NCBI GenBank assembly: GCA_026705605.1
Contig: JAPPAK010000008.1
Span: forward strand, 1-64,000
DNA from: Chloroflexota bacterium
GTDB lineage: Bacteria; Chloroflexota; Dehalococcoidia; Tepidiformales; Tepidiformaceae
Direction of reading: 5' to 3'
Length of the DNA stretch: 64,000 nucleotides
Both the position numbers and the translations under genes were made by a program. The stretch's first letter is position 1. Each line of letters opens with the position of its first letter. Below the pieces are notes generated by a model. That model saw only the letters and a program-made list of their open reading frames with translations. It had not been told where the DNA came from and did no database searches. Positions 43,385 through 52,419 of the stretch are shown here, in pieces.

Positions 43385-45409
43385 ATGACTCTCGCTACAG
43401 AAAGCGTCGCAACGCGAGCGCTCACCCTGCCCGATGAACTCCTCCTGATGCTCCTCAATGAGGACAGCGGCTACTTTCGCCAGGTACCCGGGTGGGACCT
43501 GAACTGTGCAGTGGTCGGGGCGGTGCTCGCGGAGCTGTCCCTCATCTCCCGCATCGATACCGATATGGACTCGCTCATCCTCCTGGACAAGACTCCCACG
43601 GGAGACGCCGCCCTCGACGACATCCTGCGGGAGATTGCCGACGAACCGGCCCAGCAAAACGCCCAGTACTGGATCGAGCGCCTCGCGCCCCATGCCGAGT
43701 CGATCATCGATGTGACCCTGGAGCGTCTGGTGGCGATGCAGATTCTTCAGTACCACGACGGCGAGTTCTGGACGCTGTCGCGCATCGCCTGGCAGCGCGC
43801 AGAGACAGGCGATTCGCAGAACGGCTCGACCGAGTTCGTGACGACGCGTATCGGCAACGTGCTCTACAACAACGAGATTCCCGACCCGCGGGATGTCATC
43901 ATCATCGCGCTCGCAAACACCTGCGACGTCCTCCGCTTCGTCTTCCCCATCGAGGAAGAGCACGAAGAGCGTGTCGAACTCATCTGCAGGATGGACCTGA
44001 TCGGCCGGGCGATCGCCGATGCGGTCGCCAACAACCTGGCCGGCCCGCTGCTCCGGCGCGCCACGCTGACCAAGGAGATCCCGACGGTTCCGCTGCACAA
44101 GGTGTTGCTCAACCGACATCTCCGGAGAGGCAACCTGCCGGGGCTCTTCGCCGATCTCGCGGAAGAGTACGGCCCGGTGTTCAAGCTCAACCCGCCGTTC
44201 CTCGACACCATGACCTTCCTCGCCGGTCCCGAAACCAATCGCTGGGCGCACCGGCACGGGCGCACGTACCTGAGGGCCAAGGACTACCTCCAGGAGTTCG
44301 AGAAGGTCTACGGTGCGTCCGGCATCCTCCCCTCCCTCGACGGGGCCGACCACTTCCGCTTCCGCAAGTCCCTGCAGCCGGCCTACTCCCGTGCGCGGCT
44401 GGAAGGGCAGCTGGATACCGTCTTCACCAACGCCCGCGCGCACATGGCGACCTGGAAGGTCGGGGACGCCTTCCCCGCATGCCCCATGTCCCGGAAGCTG
44501 ATCAATTCGCAGATTTCGCCGCTCATGCTCAGCGTGCAGTCGCAGGACCTCCTCGACGACCTGAGCGTGTACAAGGAACGGGCGCTCGCCACGCGAGTCG
44601 TGAAGGTTCTGCCCAAGTTCATGCTGAACACTCCGGGCATGAAGCGGAAGGCGAGGGGTATCGAGACGTTGCTGGACCGCGTCCAGGGCATCCACACCCC
44701 GGCCCAGCGGGCCGGATGTCCCCGCGACCTCGCCGACGACCTCCTCAGCCTGCACGCGAGCGATCCGCAGTTCCTCCCTGAGTCGAATCTGCGCTTCGCG
44801 CTTTCGGCCCCGCTGATTGCGAGCGTGTACCTCGGCGACGGGCTCAGCTTCGCGCTCTACGCCATGGCCACCCAGCCCGATCTCTATGAGCGGATCCGCG
44901 CCGAAGCGGATGCCCTCTTCGCTGACGGCGATCCCGCCCCCGAGGACTTCACCCTGGAAGCCATCGACACCACCCACCGGTTCATCATGGAGTCCATGCG
45001 CATCTACCCGATCGTCCCTGTGTCGATCCGGACCGTGATGAACGCCTGCGTGGTGGAGGGCTACGAGCTCCCCGAGGGATCGGAGATCCATATCGCCCAG
45101 ACGGCCTCGCACTACATGAGCGACGTGTTCCCCGATCCCGAGAGGTTCGACATCGACCGCTACCTGCCTCCTCGAGACGAGCATCGCGGTCCCGGCTACG
45201 CCCCGTACGGGCTGGGTACGCACACCTGCCTCGGCTCGCGCTGGATGGAGTTGCAGCTCAGCGCCAACCTGCTGATGCTGGCGCACTACTTCACCATCAA
45301 GGTGGCGCCGGAAAACAAGCCGCTCCGGATAAACCCGTTCCCTTCGCTGTCCATCAGCAAGAAGATCAAGTTTGTGATCGCCGAGAAAAGGCGCGAGATC
45401 CCAACCTGA
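43385..45409 (+). CDS. GPP34 (GOLPH3-like)-cytochrome P450 fusion protein
   Basis: A 674-aa two-domain protein. Residues about 12-220 are a GPP34 domain: it begins LTLPDELLLMLLNEDSGYF, continues 'IDTDMDSLILLD', and holds NEIPDPRD (163-170) and 'RMDLIGRAIADAV'. Residues about 230-674 are a full P450, with E536-R539 (ExxR) in MESMRIYP and heme loop YGLGTHTCLG, ligand C615. The I-helix reads VYLGDGLSFALYA, without the usual acid/Thr pair. GPP34 proteins bind phosphoinositide or membrane surfaces in eukaryotes, so the domain may hold the P450 on a membrane. ATG 43385 has a GAGG upstream. SMT follows 77 bases later. Confidence 0.88.
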   Translation: MTLATESVATRALTLPDELLLMLLNEDSGYFRQVPGWDLNCAVVGAVLAELSLISRIDTDMDSLILLDKTPTGDAALDDILREIADEPAQQNAQYWIERLAPHAESIIDVTLERLVAMQILQYHDGEFWTLSRIAWQRAETGDSQNGSTEFVTTRIGNVLYNNEIPDPRDVIIIALANTCDVLRFVFPIEEEHEERVELICRMDLIGRAIADAVANNLAGPLLRRATLTKEIPTVPLHKVLLNRHLRRGNLPGLFADLAEEYGPVFKLNPPFLDTMTFLAGPETNRWAHRHGRTYLRAKDYLQEFEKVYGASGILPSLDGADHFRFRKSLQPAYSRARLEGQLDTVFTNARAHMATWKVGDAFPACPMSRKLINSQISPLMLSVQSQDLLDDLSVYKERALATRVVKVLPKFMLNTPGMKRKARGIETLLDRVQGIHTPAQRAGCPRDLADDLLSLHASDPQFLPESNLRFALSAPLIASVYLGDGLSFALYAMATQPDLYERIRAEADALFADGDPAPEDFTLEAIDTTHRFIMESMRIYPIVPVSIRTVMNACVVEGYELPEGSEIHIAQTASHYMSDVFPDPERFDIDRYLPPRDEHRGPGYAPYGLGTHTCLGSRWMELQLSANLLMLAHYFTIKVAPENKPLRINPFPSLSISKKIKFVIAEKRREIPT

Positions 45410-45486
45410 GGCGCCGGTTCTCTTCGGACTCCGTTCGGCAATTTGTCGGCTGGCCATAGACCAAAGGCAAGGGGGAACCCCAAGCG

Positions 45487-46521
45487 GTGCAGCTACGTAC
45501 GCTCCTGAAAGAGTTGAACCACTCGTACAGCGGCTCCGACGTCACAGGTCGCGTACGAGACTTCAACAAGTGGACCGACGTCGCGGCGATGGCCGCCGAT
45601 GGGTCGAGCGACTACTCCCATAGCGAAACGGCGAAGGAGTACTACGACCTGTGCACGGCGTTCATGGTCTGGGGCTGGAGCGAGTCCCTGCACTTCGCGC
45701 CGCTCAAGCCCTCGGAGAGCCTGGAGCAGTCACAGGAACGGCATCAGCGGTTGATGATCTCCAAGCTGGAGTTGGAAGAGGGCATGACCGTGGTCGACGT
45801 CGGATGTGGAATCGGCGGCCCCATGCGCCGGGTTGTCCGTGAGGCCGGCGTCCGCGTCTCAGGAGTCAACATCAACGAAATCCAGCTGGCGATGGCGAAG
45901 CAGCTAACTGCCGAGGCGGGACTCGACCACATGGTCGATTACGAGACGTGCAGCTTCATGGATATGAGCGGCATCCCGGACGGCGCCTTCGACCGCGGGT
46001 ACGCCATCGAGTCAACCTGCCACGCGCCGGACAAGCAGGGCGCGTTCGCCGAGATCTTCCGCGTGCTGAAACCGGGAGCCCTCCTCTGGGGCCAGGAGAT
46101 GTGCCTGACGGAGAAGTTCGACCCGAACGACAGCCGCCACAGGGCCATCAAGCAAGAGCTCATGCTCGGCATCGCGCTGAACGACATCGCGACCTTTGCG
46201 GAAGTGAATCACGCGCTTGAAGCGGTCGGGTTCGAGGTCATCGAGGGGATGGACCGGGATGTCCAGGAAGGACCATCCACACCCTGGTATCAGCCCATGG
46301 AGACTCGCCAGGGAACGCCGGGGAGCGCGGTGCGCAGGCTCCCATGGGGCCGCAAAGCGATATTCGGAGGAGTCAAGCTCGCCGAAACGGTGCGGCTGTT
46401 CCCGAAGGGCTCCGCGGAAGTCATCCGGCTCCTGGATCGGACCGCGGACGCCTATGTAGCAGGCGGCAAGACCGGGATCTTCACGCCGCTGTACTGTTTT
46501 CTGGCTCGAAAGCCGCTCTAG
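45487..46521 (+). CDS. Sterol 24-C-methyltransferase family protein (ERG6/SMT-like)
   Basis: A 344-aa SAM-dependent methyltransferase that aligns by eye with yeast Erg6 along its length. The aromatic 'WGWSESLHF' (from residue 62) stands for YGWGSSFHF, DVGCGIGGP (from 104) is the SAM motif, and YAIESTCHAP (172-181) matches YAIEATCHAP. 'HALEAVGFEVIE' and 'TPWYQP' match the following block, and the C-terminal 'LFPKGSAEVI...YVAGGKTGIFTPLYCFLARKPL' is the Sterol_MT_C domain. These are hallmarks of enzymes that alkylate C24 of the sterol side chain. The start is GTG 45487. It lies directly after the GPP34-P450 gene. Substrate and product number are unknown. Confidence 0.88.
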   Translation: MQLRTLLKELNHSYSGSDVTGRVRDFNKWTDVAAMAADGSSDYSHSETAKEYYDLCTAFMVWGWSESLHFAPLKPSESLEQSQERHQRLMISKLELEEGMTVVDVGCGIGGPMRRVVREAGVRVSGVNINEIQLAMAKQLTAEAGLDHMVDYETCSFMDMSGIPDGAFDRGYAIESTCHAPDKQGAFAEIFRVLKPGALLWGQEMCLTEKFDPNDSRHRAIKQELMLGIALNDIATFAEVNHALEAVGFEVIEGMDRDVQEGPSTPWYQPMETRQGTPGSAVRRLPWGRKAIFGGVKLAETVRLFPKGSAEVIRLLDRTADAYVAGGKTGIFTPLYCFLARKPL

Positions 46522-46531
46522 GCCCTGGCGC

Positions 46532-49009
46532 CTACGACGACTCCTGCTCGTACTGCTCGTGGACGCCCTCGATCGCCACGTCGAGCTCCTCCCACACCCG
46601 CTCCACCATCGAGCGCAGCTTCATGTTCTGGTACGCGCCCCAGACGGTCATCGCGGGCGGCACCAGCAGGATCGACACGATGAGCGCGTACGCGATCGTG
46701 ATCGCGGCCGTGATGCCGAACTCCTGAGACGCGAGCGTGGGCGAGAGCACCAGCGCTCCGAGTCCGAGGGCGGTCGTCAGGGCCGACCCGAGCAGCGCCG
46801 ATCCCGTGGTCGCCAGCGTTCGGATTGCCGCTTGCTCGGGATTGCGCAGGTGGGCGAACTCCTCCCGGTAGCGATGAATCACGTGGATCGTGTAGTCCAC
46901 GCCGATTCCGATCGAGAGCGCCGTGATGATTGCGGTGACCAGCGTGTAGGGAATGCCGATCAGGGCCATCGTGCCCAGCACCCAGATGAGCACCAGTATG
47001 ACCGGCGCCACCGCGATAAAGGCCAGTACCGGCTGCCGCAACGTGACCCAGAAGAAGATGGCGAGGATGCCGAACGCCATCGCGATGGTCGTGCTGATCG
47101 CCTCGGTCTGGCGACCGGTAATCTCGTCCGTGACTGCGATAGAGACGATGCTCCCCGACGTTGCCGTGACCGTTCCGTCCTCGCCGAACCAGAGGGCCTC
47201 CAGGTCCTCCTGGAGCGCCCTCGTCGTATCTGGATCACCCGAGAAGGCGGGGAACTGGACCAGCAGTGAATCGATCCCGTCCGGATCGTCGACCAGCGCA
47301 TGAGCGACAGCGGGTTCCACCTCCTTGAGCCGGTCGAGGAACTCCTGCAGCAGCTCTGGGTCGAGCTCCACCCCCGCGGAAGCTTCGTGGAAAAGCGCGG
47401 CCAGCTCGGGGTCGTAGTTGTCGCCCGGCTGCCCGCTGTCCGTCGTCCAGTCGCGCACGATCAGCTCATACGACATCTGGATGGGCCCTGCCGCCGCCCG
47501 CGGGCGGCGATCCTCATCGTCGAAGGCCTCCCTGAGGTCGTGGAGGTTCAGGTACGTCCGCGTCTCCGTCGCTTCCGCTTTCACCAGGACAGTGACCATC
47601 TCCGTCGAACCGCCGACGGCTGTCTCGAGGGTCTCGATGTCCTCCAGGACGGTCCCGCCCTGGGGCAGGATGTCGCGGATGTCAAACCCGGACTCGAGCC
47701 TCGTAGCGGAGAACCCGAGCCCGATCGTGATCGCCAGAATGACGATGAAGTAGGGCGCCGGCCGGCGCGCGACTGATGTCCCCAGCACCTCCGCCAGGCG
47801 GCCGATGCCGGGCAGCGCGTTCGCAACCGGTCGGGGTGGCGTCAGCTTGCCCCGCGCCTCGCGCCGCCGGTCGATGATGGTCCGCGCTGCCGGGAGCAGC
47901 GTCAGCATCACGATCAGGCTCATCCCCACGCCCAATCCCGCCACGATGCCGAAATCCCTCACCACGGAGATCGGCGAGAACAGGTTCGCCAGGAGGCTCA
48001 CGATCGTCGTGACGGCGGCCAGCACGAGCGGAATCGTCACGTTGCGCAATCCCGTCCTGACTGCGTCGACGACCGAGACGCCGGCGGTTCGCTGCTCGCG
48101 GTAGTGCGAGACGGCCTGGATGGCGTAGTCCACCGTGAGGCTGATGACGATGATTGGGACCATGGCCGTGAGCGAGCTCGGCGGGCCGATGAGATCGAGT
48201 GCGTCCGGCCCGAGCCAGCCCTCCACGCCGATGACCCAGATCAGTGAAATCAGCAGACCGGCCAGCGTGAGCAGCAGGTCGGAGAGCGTTCGCAGGAACA
48301 CCAGGATCAGGGCGAGGATCAGGAGCAGGGCCAGCCCGATCAGCGGCAACAGCCCCTCTTCCGTGGCTTTCTTGTACTCATCCTCGATTACCACGGGCGA
48401 GACGCTGCTTACGCGCAGCGGGCCTTCGTCGTCGGTCGCCAGCTCGTTGATCGAGCGTTCAGCCTCCTGAATTCGCTCGTCGCCGGTGTCGATCAGCCTG
48501 ATGGTGGCGATCGCGACGGCTGTGCCGTCCTCGTCGGTCCCCGTCATCGCGGCAAGCCCGGCGGCGATTTCGGGCACGCCGCGGGCAGAGTCAATCTCTG
48601 CCTGCGTGACCGATTCGAAGCTGTCGGTCTGGAGCACCGTTCCGATGAGGAACGTGGGTGCGATCGCCGCGTCGCCGGGCGCTAGCAGGCCGCCTATGTC
48701 AGGGTGGCCGAGGATCCAGTCCATCAGGGCGTCCATCTGCGACAGGCCGTCGGGGGTGAACGCTTCCCCCCGGAAGACGAGGGTCACGACCCGGACGTCG
48801 CCCGACTCCGAGAAGAGCTCGTCTATCTCATTGATCGCATCGGCGACGTCGTTCCCCGGGGGAAGGAATGCCAGGGCCGCGCCTTCGATCACCTCCGCGC
48901 GCCGCCCCGCGCCCATGGCCAGGACGACGGTAATGACGAGGAGGATGGCGATCGTGATGTACGGCCGGACGGTAACCAGCCAGCTCAGCCTGTCGAGAAC
49001 ACGGCTCAT
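46532..49009 (-). CDS. RND/MMPL-family transporter (lipid/sterol-type)
   Basis: An 825-aa membrane protein with the RND duplication: one TM helix near residue 15, a large outer loop (about 35-225), five TM helices, then a second TM near 405, another loop and a final TM bundle containing 'GIGVDYTIHVIHRYREEF'. Length and layout match MMPL/HpnN-like exporters, which move lipids such as hopanoids; bacterial sterol transport also uses an RND protein (BstA of Methylococcus). It ends 10 bases from the SMT stop, tail to tail, and is divergent from a sulfatase. Sterol transport is inferred from this position only. Confidence 0.88.
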   Translation of the reverse strand: MSRVLDRLSWLVTVRPYITIAILLVITVVLAMGAGRRAEVIEGAALAFLPPGNDVADAINEIDELFSESGDVRVVTLVFRGEAFTPDGLSQMDALMDWILGHPDIGGLLAPGDAAIAPTFLIGTVLQTDSFESVTQAEIDSARGVPEIAAGLAAMTGTDEDGTAVAIATIRLIDTGDERIQEAERSINELATDDEGPLRVSSVSPVVIEDEYKKATEEGLLPLIGLALLLILALILVFLRTLSDLLLTLAGLLISLIWVIGVEGWLGPDALDLIGPPSSLTAMVPIIVISLTVDYAIQAVSHYREQRTAGVSVVDAVRTGLRNVTIPLVLAAVTTIVSLLANLFSPISVVRDFGIVAGLGVGMSLIVMLTLLPAARTIIDRRREARGKLTPPRPVANALPGIGRLAEVLGTSVARRPAPYFIVILAITIGLGFSATRLESGFDIRDILPQGGTVLEDIETLETAVGGSTEMVTVLVKAEATETRTYLNLHDLREAFDDEDRRPRAAAGPIQMSYELIVRDWTTDSGQPGDNYDPELAALFHEASAGVELDPELLQEFLDRLKEVEPAVAHALVDDPDGIDSLLVQFPAFSGDPDTTRALQEDLEALWFGEDGTVTATSGSIVSIAVTDEITGRQTEAISTTIAMAFGILAIFFWVTLRQPVLAFIAVAPVILVLIWVLGTMALIGIPYTLVTAIITALSIGIGVDYTIHVIHRYREEFAHLRNPEQAAIRTLATTGSALLGSALTTALGLGALVLSPTLASQEFGITAAITIAYALIVSILLVPPAMTVWGAYQNMKLRSMVERVWEELDVAIEGVHEQYEQESS

Positions 49010-49198
49010 GGTCCGCCATTCTAGCGAAGCGGCTCCCCGCTGCGTGTCGGCTGGCTTCCCGCCCCTGGGAAGGCTCTCCGGGGGCCGTTACTGCCCCTCG
49101 GCTCGCCTCGCCAGAGGCTGCCGCTATACTGCGCGAACTTGTGCCACCAGTCGCCCTCCAGCAAGGGGGGCGCTCCCCAATCAGCCGAGGTGTGAGAG

Positions 49199-51448
49199 AT
49201 GAGCAGCGAACCGTATTTCCAGGGTCATATCGGGCGCTACACGAGCGAGTCGACGCCGTGGTGGCCCGAGCCTCCGAAGCCGGCGCCGGGAAGCCCCAAC
49301 GTCGTCTTCATCATGCTCGATGACGTTGGTTTCGGGCACCTCGGGTGCTACGGCTCCTCGATCGATACCCCTGCCATGGATCGCCTCGCGGCCAACGGGA
49401 TTCGCTACCGGAACTTCCACACCACCACCATTTGCTCCCCCTCCCGCGCGTGCCTGCTGACTGGACGGAACCACCACTCCGTCGGCATGCGCACGATCTC
49501 CAACTACGACACCGGCTTCCCCAGTGCCCGCGGCGCGATCTCTCCGAGCGCCGCCACGATCGCGCAGATGCTGCAGCAGACGGGCTACAACACCGCCGCC
49601 TTCGGCAAGTGGCACCTTGCCCCAATGGCCGACGGCTCCGCCGCCGGACCCTTCCACGGATGGCCCCTCGGCAAGGGGTTCGAGCGCTACTACGGCTTCC
49701 TTGATGCGCTCACCGACCAGTTCGCCCCCGAACTGATCCTCGACAACCGCCACATCCCCTCGCCCTCCGACCCGGACTACCACCTGAGCGAGGCTATCGT
49801 CGACGAGGCCATCGAGTTCGTCCGCGACCAGACCTCGCTCTCGACCACTCCCTTCTTCCTCTACGTCGCCTTCGGAGCGTGCCACTCCCCGCACCAGGCC
49901 CCGCAGGAGTACCTCGACAAGTACCGCGGCAAGTTCGACCAGGGCTGGGATGCCACGCGCGAGGCCTGGTTCCAGCGCCAGCTGGAGCTCGGCATCGTCC
50001 CCGAAGGCACGCAGCTCGCCCCTCGCAACAACGGCGTCCCCGCCTGGGATGATCTTTCCGAAGACGAACAGCGCGTCCGCGCCCGCCTGCAGGAAGCCTT
50101 CGCGGCCATGCTGGACCACATGGACCACCAGATCGGGCGGCTTGCCGACTACCTCGAGGAGGTCGACGAGCTCGATAACACACTCTTCGTCGTCGTCTCC
50201 GACAACGGCGCGAGCCAGGAGGGTGGTCCCCTCGGTGTCGTCAACGAAGGCCGCTTCTATAACCAGGTTCCCGCAAGCGAGGAGTACAACCAGGCCAACA
50301 TCGATGAGATCGGTGGGCCCAGGTCCCACACCAACTACCCCTGGGGCTGGGCGCAGGTCGGAAACACCCCGCTCAAACGCTACAAGCAGAACACCCACGG
50401 GGGCGGCATCCGCGACCCGCTCATCATCCACTGGCCCGATCGCATCAAGGACGCGGGAGCGATCCGCCCACAGTTCCACCACATCTCCGACATCGTCCCG
50501 ACCGTGCTGGAAGTGCTCGGCGTCGAGGCGCCGGAGATGTACCAGGGAGTGCCGCAGCTCCCGATCCACGGGACGAGCATGCTCTACACGTTCGACTCGG
50601 GCGATGAGCCCACGCGCAAGCGAAACCAGCACTTCGAGATGTTCGGTCACAGGGGCATCTGGCACGACGGCTGGAAGGCAGTCACCTTCCACGCGCCGGG
50701 CGGTTCCTTCGAGGACGATCAATGGGAGCTCTACCACCTCGATGAGGACTTCTCCGAGTGCAACGACCTCGCCGAGTCCGAGCCGGAGAAGCTCAAGGAG
50801 ATGATCGAGCACTGGTGGATCGAGGCGGCCAAATACGATGTGTTGCCGCTCGAAGACGGGCTCCGCGGGGCACGGGGTACGCCCCCCAAGAAAGGCTCCC
50901 CCCAGGACCGCACGAGCTTCGTCTACCGCCAGGGCATGGCCCACACGCCGACGAATGCCGCCGCCGATGTCCGCAACCGCGACTACACCATCACCGTCGA
51001 GCTGTCCCGGGAGACCGAGGCAGACGAGGGCGTGCTCATCGCCCACGGTGGGATCACCGGTGGGTACTCCCTGTTCATCAAGGACAGCCGCCTGGTGCAC
51101 GAATACAGCTACGTCGGCGAGCGCTATCGCATCGTCTCCGACACGGACGTGCCAATCGGGGGGTCAGTCGTGACGTTCGAGTTCACGAAGACCAACGAGC
51201 TGGCGGGAACGGCCATTCTCACGATGAACGGCCGTCAGGTGGGAAGCGGAGATCTCCCTGCCACGCTCGGTGGGATGTTCGCGATCGAGGGTCTCGATGT
51301 CGGCCAGGACCTCTACACGCCCGTCAGCGAGGACTACGAGGTGCCGTTCGCCTTCTCCGGCGCTATTGCCGGAGTGCGGATCGAGCTCGGCTCCAACCAG
51401 GTGCTCGATCGCGAGGCCGAACTGCGCGGTCGCATCATCGCCGAGTAG
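49199..51448 (+). CDS. Arylsulfatase (Cys-type sulfatase), 749 aa
   Basis: A type I sulfatase. The active-site motif is CSPSR with C79 in 'TTICSPSRACLLTGRN'; this Cys must be converted to formylglycine. Metal-binding 'MLDDVGFGHLGCYG' is near residue 40 and 'DNGAS' near 335. An extra C-terminal lectin-like sandwich (about 590-749) follows the catalytic domain. There is no signal peptide, so it works in the cytoplasm unless exported another way. A TATACT -10-like box is at 49125-49130 and GAGG precedes ATG 49199. FGE at 52420 would activate it. The substrate is unknown. Confidence 0.92.
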   Translation: MSSEPYFQGHIGRYTSESTPWWPEPPKPAPGSPNVVFIMLDDVGFGHLGCYGSSIDTPAMDRLAANGIRYRNFHTTTICSPSRACLLTGRNHHSVGMRTISNYDTGFPSARGAISPSAATIAQMLQQTGYNTAAFGKWHLAPMADGSAAGPFHGWPLGKGFERYYGFLDALTDQFAPELILDNRHIPSPSDPDYHLSEAIVDEAIEFVRDQTSLSTTPFFLYVAFGACHSPHQAPQEYLDKYRGKFDQGWDATREAWFQRQLELGIVPEGTQLAPRNNGVPAWDDLSEDEQRVRARLQEAFAAMLDHMDHQIGRLADYLEEVDELDNTLFVVVSDNGASQEGGPLGVVNEGRFYNQVPASEEYNQANIDEIGGPRSHTNYPWGWAQVGNTPLKRYKQNTHGGGIRDPLIIHWPDRIKDAGAIRPQFHHISDIVPTVLEVLGVEAPEMYQGVPQLPIHGTSMLYTFDSGDEPTRKRNQHFEMFGHRGIWHDGWKAVTFHAPGGSFEDDQWELYHLDEDFSECNDLAESEPEKLKEMIEHWWIEAAKYDVLPLEDGLRGARGTPPKKGSPQDRTSFVYRQGMAHTPTNAAADVRNRDYTITVELSRETEADEGVLIAHGGITGGYSLFIKDSRLVHEYSYVGERYRIVSDTDVPIGGSVVTFEFTKTNELAGTAILTMNGRQVGSGDLPATLGGMFAIEGLDVGQDLYTPVSEDYEVPFAFSGAIAGVRIELGSNQVLDREAELRGRIIAE

Positions 51449-51557
51449 CCGGGTCCGCCGGGGGGCCCGCGGCGTGCCGGGCGTATCGTGCGGCTGTGAC
51501 TCGCGTTCGGGGTATGCTGGCCATCACCAGCGCTAGCGCGATCAACCGTGCCGCCCG

Positions 51558-52406
51558 ATGCGGCAGGTGGAGCCTGACGTGCTAGAGGCGGTCCTGCTCA
51601 TCCTGCTGGGGCTGGGCGTGGGCATCTTCGGCGCGATCATCGGCGCCGGAGGGGGTTTCCTCCTCGTCCCCATCCTGCTGGTGGTCTACCCCGACCGCGA
51701 CCCCGCCACCGTCACCGCGATTTCGCTCGCGGTGGTGTTCGCGAACGCAAGTTCCGGCGCCATTGCCTACGCCTACCAGAAGCGCATCGACTACCGCAGC
51801 GGCATCTGGTGGGCCCTGGCCGCCATCCCGGGCGCTCTCGGCGGCGCGCTCCTCGTCGGCATCATCCCCCGCGACGTTTTCGTAATCGTGTTCGCGGTGG
51901 CGCTGGCGGGCGTTGCGACGCACCTCATCCTGCGCCGGCAAGCGACCGGCCTGCGGGAACCCATCACCGGCCGGGGGGCTGTCTCCCGCCGCATCAGGGA
52001 TCGCGAGGGGCAGAATTTCTTCTACACCTTCCGCCTCTGGCACGGCCTCTCGATCGCCGGGGCGATGGGCTTCGTCTCCGGTCTGCTGGGGGCGGGCGGC
52101 GGCGTTCTCCAGGTGCCGCTCCTGACGATCGTCCTGCGCTTCCCCGTCCACATCGCCACCGCCACGAGCCAGTTCGCCTATGCGCTTATCGCCCTCGAGG
52201 CGACGGTCGTGCACTCCGTGACCGGAGGCCTCCACCTCGACGAGCACCTGGCCGAGGCGGGGTTCATCGCCATCGGCGCCGTCGTTGGCGCGCAGGCCGG
52301 CGCCCGTGTCGCCTCGAGAGTCCGCGGAGCCGTGATCCTGCGCGTTCTCTCGACGACGCTGCTGCTGGTGGTGGCGTGGCTCGTGGTCGACACGTTCGCC
52401 CGCTAG
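51558..52406 (+). CDS. TauE/SafE-family sulfite/sulfonate exporter
   Basis: A 282-aa membrane protein with two repeats of four TM helices. The signature 'GIIGAGGGFLLVPILL' near the N-terminus and its repeat 'GLLGAGGGVLQVPLLT' near residue 180 are those of the TauE/SafE (DUF81) family, which exports sulfite, sulfoacetate or related anions. It starts 110 bases after the sulfatase on the same strand, so removal of the sulfate or sulfite released by sulfatases is a natural role. The substrate is inference. Confidence 0.88.
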   Translation: MRQVEPDVLEAVLLILLGLGVGIFGAIIGAGGGFLLVPILLVVYPDRDPATVTAISLAVVFANASSGAIAYAYQKRIDYRSGIWWALAAIPGALGGALLVGIIPRDVFVIVFAVALAGVATHLILRRQATGLREPITGRGAVSRRIRDREGQNFFYTFRLWHGLSIAGAMGFVSGLLGAGGGVLQVPLLTIVLRFPVHIATATSQFAYALIALEATVVHSVTGGLHLDEHLAEAGFIAIGAVVGAQAGARVASRVRGAVILRVLSTTLLLVVAWLVVDTFAR

Positions 52407-52419
52407 GCCCCGCGTTCCC

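Noticed and set aside
43307-45457. 716-aa minus-strand frame opposite the GPP34-P450 gene
   Set aside because: Shadow of a gene with clear GPP34 and P450 motifs; no motif of its own.
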